This document shows positions 63,810 to 64,000 of a DNA stretch of 64,000 bases, piece by piece. Position numbers and translations under genes: made by a program. Below the pieces are notes generated by a model that was not told the DNA's origin, did no database searches, and saw only the letters and a list, made by a program, of their open reading frames with translations. The stretch covers positions 2,418,001 to 2,482,000 of the forward strand of contig NZ_CP125640.1 of NCBI RefSeq assembly GCF_030053155.1. The letters are read 5' to 3'. The stretch's first letter is position 1. Each line of letters begins with the position of its first letter. The DNA comes from Rhizobium sp. BT03. GTDB taxonomy: Bacteria; Pseudomonadota; Alphaproteobacteria; Rhizobiales; Rhizobiaceae.

Positions 63810-64000
63810 GCGAGGCGGCTTTTCCCGGCGCCGGGCGCCATGATAATGTCGGCGCCATGGAACCGCTCAGCCCCGATGAAATCGCCCGCTATCACCGCCA
63901 CATCCTGCTTCCCGAGATCGGCGGCGCCGGCCAGCAGAGACTGAAAGCCGCCCGTGTGCTGGTGATCGGTGCAGGCGGTCTCGGCGCGCCCATCCTGCAA
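63806..64000 (+). CDS. moeB: ThiF/MoeB-family adenylyltransferase, N-terminal part (cut by window edge)
   Basis: The first 65 codons of an E1-like enzyme that adenylates the C-terminus of a sulfur-carrier protein such as MoaD or ThiS. The block [20 protein letters not shown] is the family start, and [16 protein letters not shown] is the ATP/Rossmann loop. MoeB is more likely than ThiF because no thi genes are nearby, but the fragment cannot separate them. The ATG at 63806 overlaps recF; a second ATG at 63856 also precedes the domain. Confidence 0.82.
   Translation, partial: MSEAAFPGAGRHDNVGAMEPLSPDEIARYHRHILLPEIGGAGQQRLKAARVLVIGAGGLGAPILQ

Overview
The window is chromosomal DNA of a Rhizobium-type alphaproteobacterium, most likely of the R. 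leguminosarum / R. etli group. The signs are high GC, strong GC bias at third codon positions, a rhizobial yejABEF operon, a C-P lyase operon with a hexapeptide acetyltransferase and a DUF1045 gene, and a polA-marR-dnaK-dnaJ-recF order that I associate with rhizobial chromosomes. There is no insertion sequence, prophage, integrase or CRISPR array. The content is a metabolic and housekeeping core with several regulatory elements between the genes.

Layout. 0-5 kb: a minus-strand nucleoside-type BMP ABC importer followed by cytidine deaminase (cut by the window edge). 5-9 kb: small genes, a tRNA-Ser(GGA), an Lrp/AsnC regulator divergent from a small hydrolase, and a relatively AT-rich patch with an orphan membrane protein and a KTSC-domain protein. 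9-18 kb (minus): pncB, a small membrane protein, a GhrA-like reductase and the yejABEF peptide importer. 18-24 kb (plus): mepA, mgsA, glk, an MsbA-like exporter, dapB, gpmA. 24-37 kb: a complete phosphonate unit, phnF divergent from phnG-H-I-J-K-L, an acetyltransferase, phnC-D-E1-E2, a DUF1045 gene, phnM and phnN, ending with a GrpB-family gene. 37-43 kb: a LysR regulator divergent from a polyamine-type ABC importer. 43-49 kb (minus): an FtsK paralogue without a membrane domain, and polA. 49-56 kb: a MarR regulator, an MHYT-GGDEF-EAL protein, an M20 dipeptidase, an SH3 protein with an Arg/Asp-rich tail and a small orphan. 55-64 kb: a class A penicillin-binding protein, dnaK-dnaJ, two small genes, recF and the start of a moeB/thiF-type gene.

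How the parts work together. The phosphonate unit holds uptake (PhnCDE1E2), the C-P lyase core (PhnGHIJKL), PhnM and PhnN. PhnP is absent from the unit and a 2H-phosphoesterase-like DUF1045 protein sits where it could stand in. The shared phnF/phnG region carries a PHO-box-like double heptamer and an inverted-repeat operator, which suggests phosphate-starvation control combined with PhnF repression. In three of the importer operons (bmp, phnD, potD-like) a GC-rich hairpin follows the binding-protein gene, which fits differential expression of binding protein over membrane components.

The least expected items are outside proteins. A plus-strand sRNA lies between polA and marR and matches, from memory, the location, size and three-hairpin form of the rhizobial alpha-r7 family. 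A second candidate sRNA on the minus strand near 54.8 kb has three consecutive hairpins, each carrying the same C-rich heptamer CCCCUCA in or at its loop, and ends in a terminator with a U-tract. Three full CtrA-type sites (TTAA-N7-TTAA) lie in intergenic DNA, two of them upstream of cell-envelope genes. A good match to the alphaproteobacterial RpoH promoter precedes dnaK.
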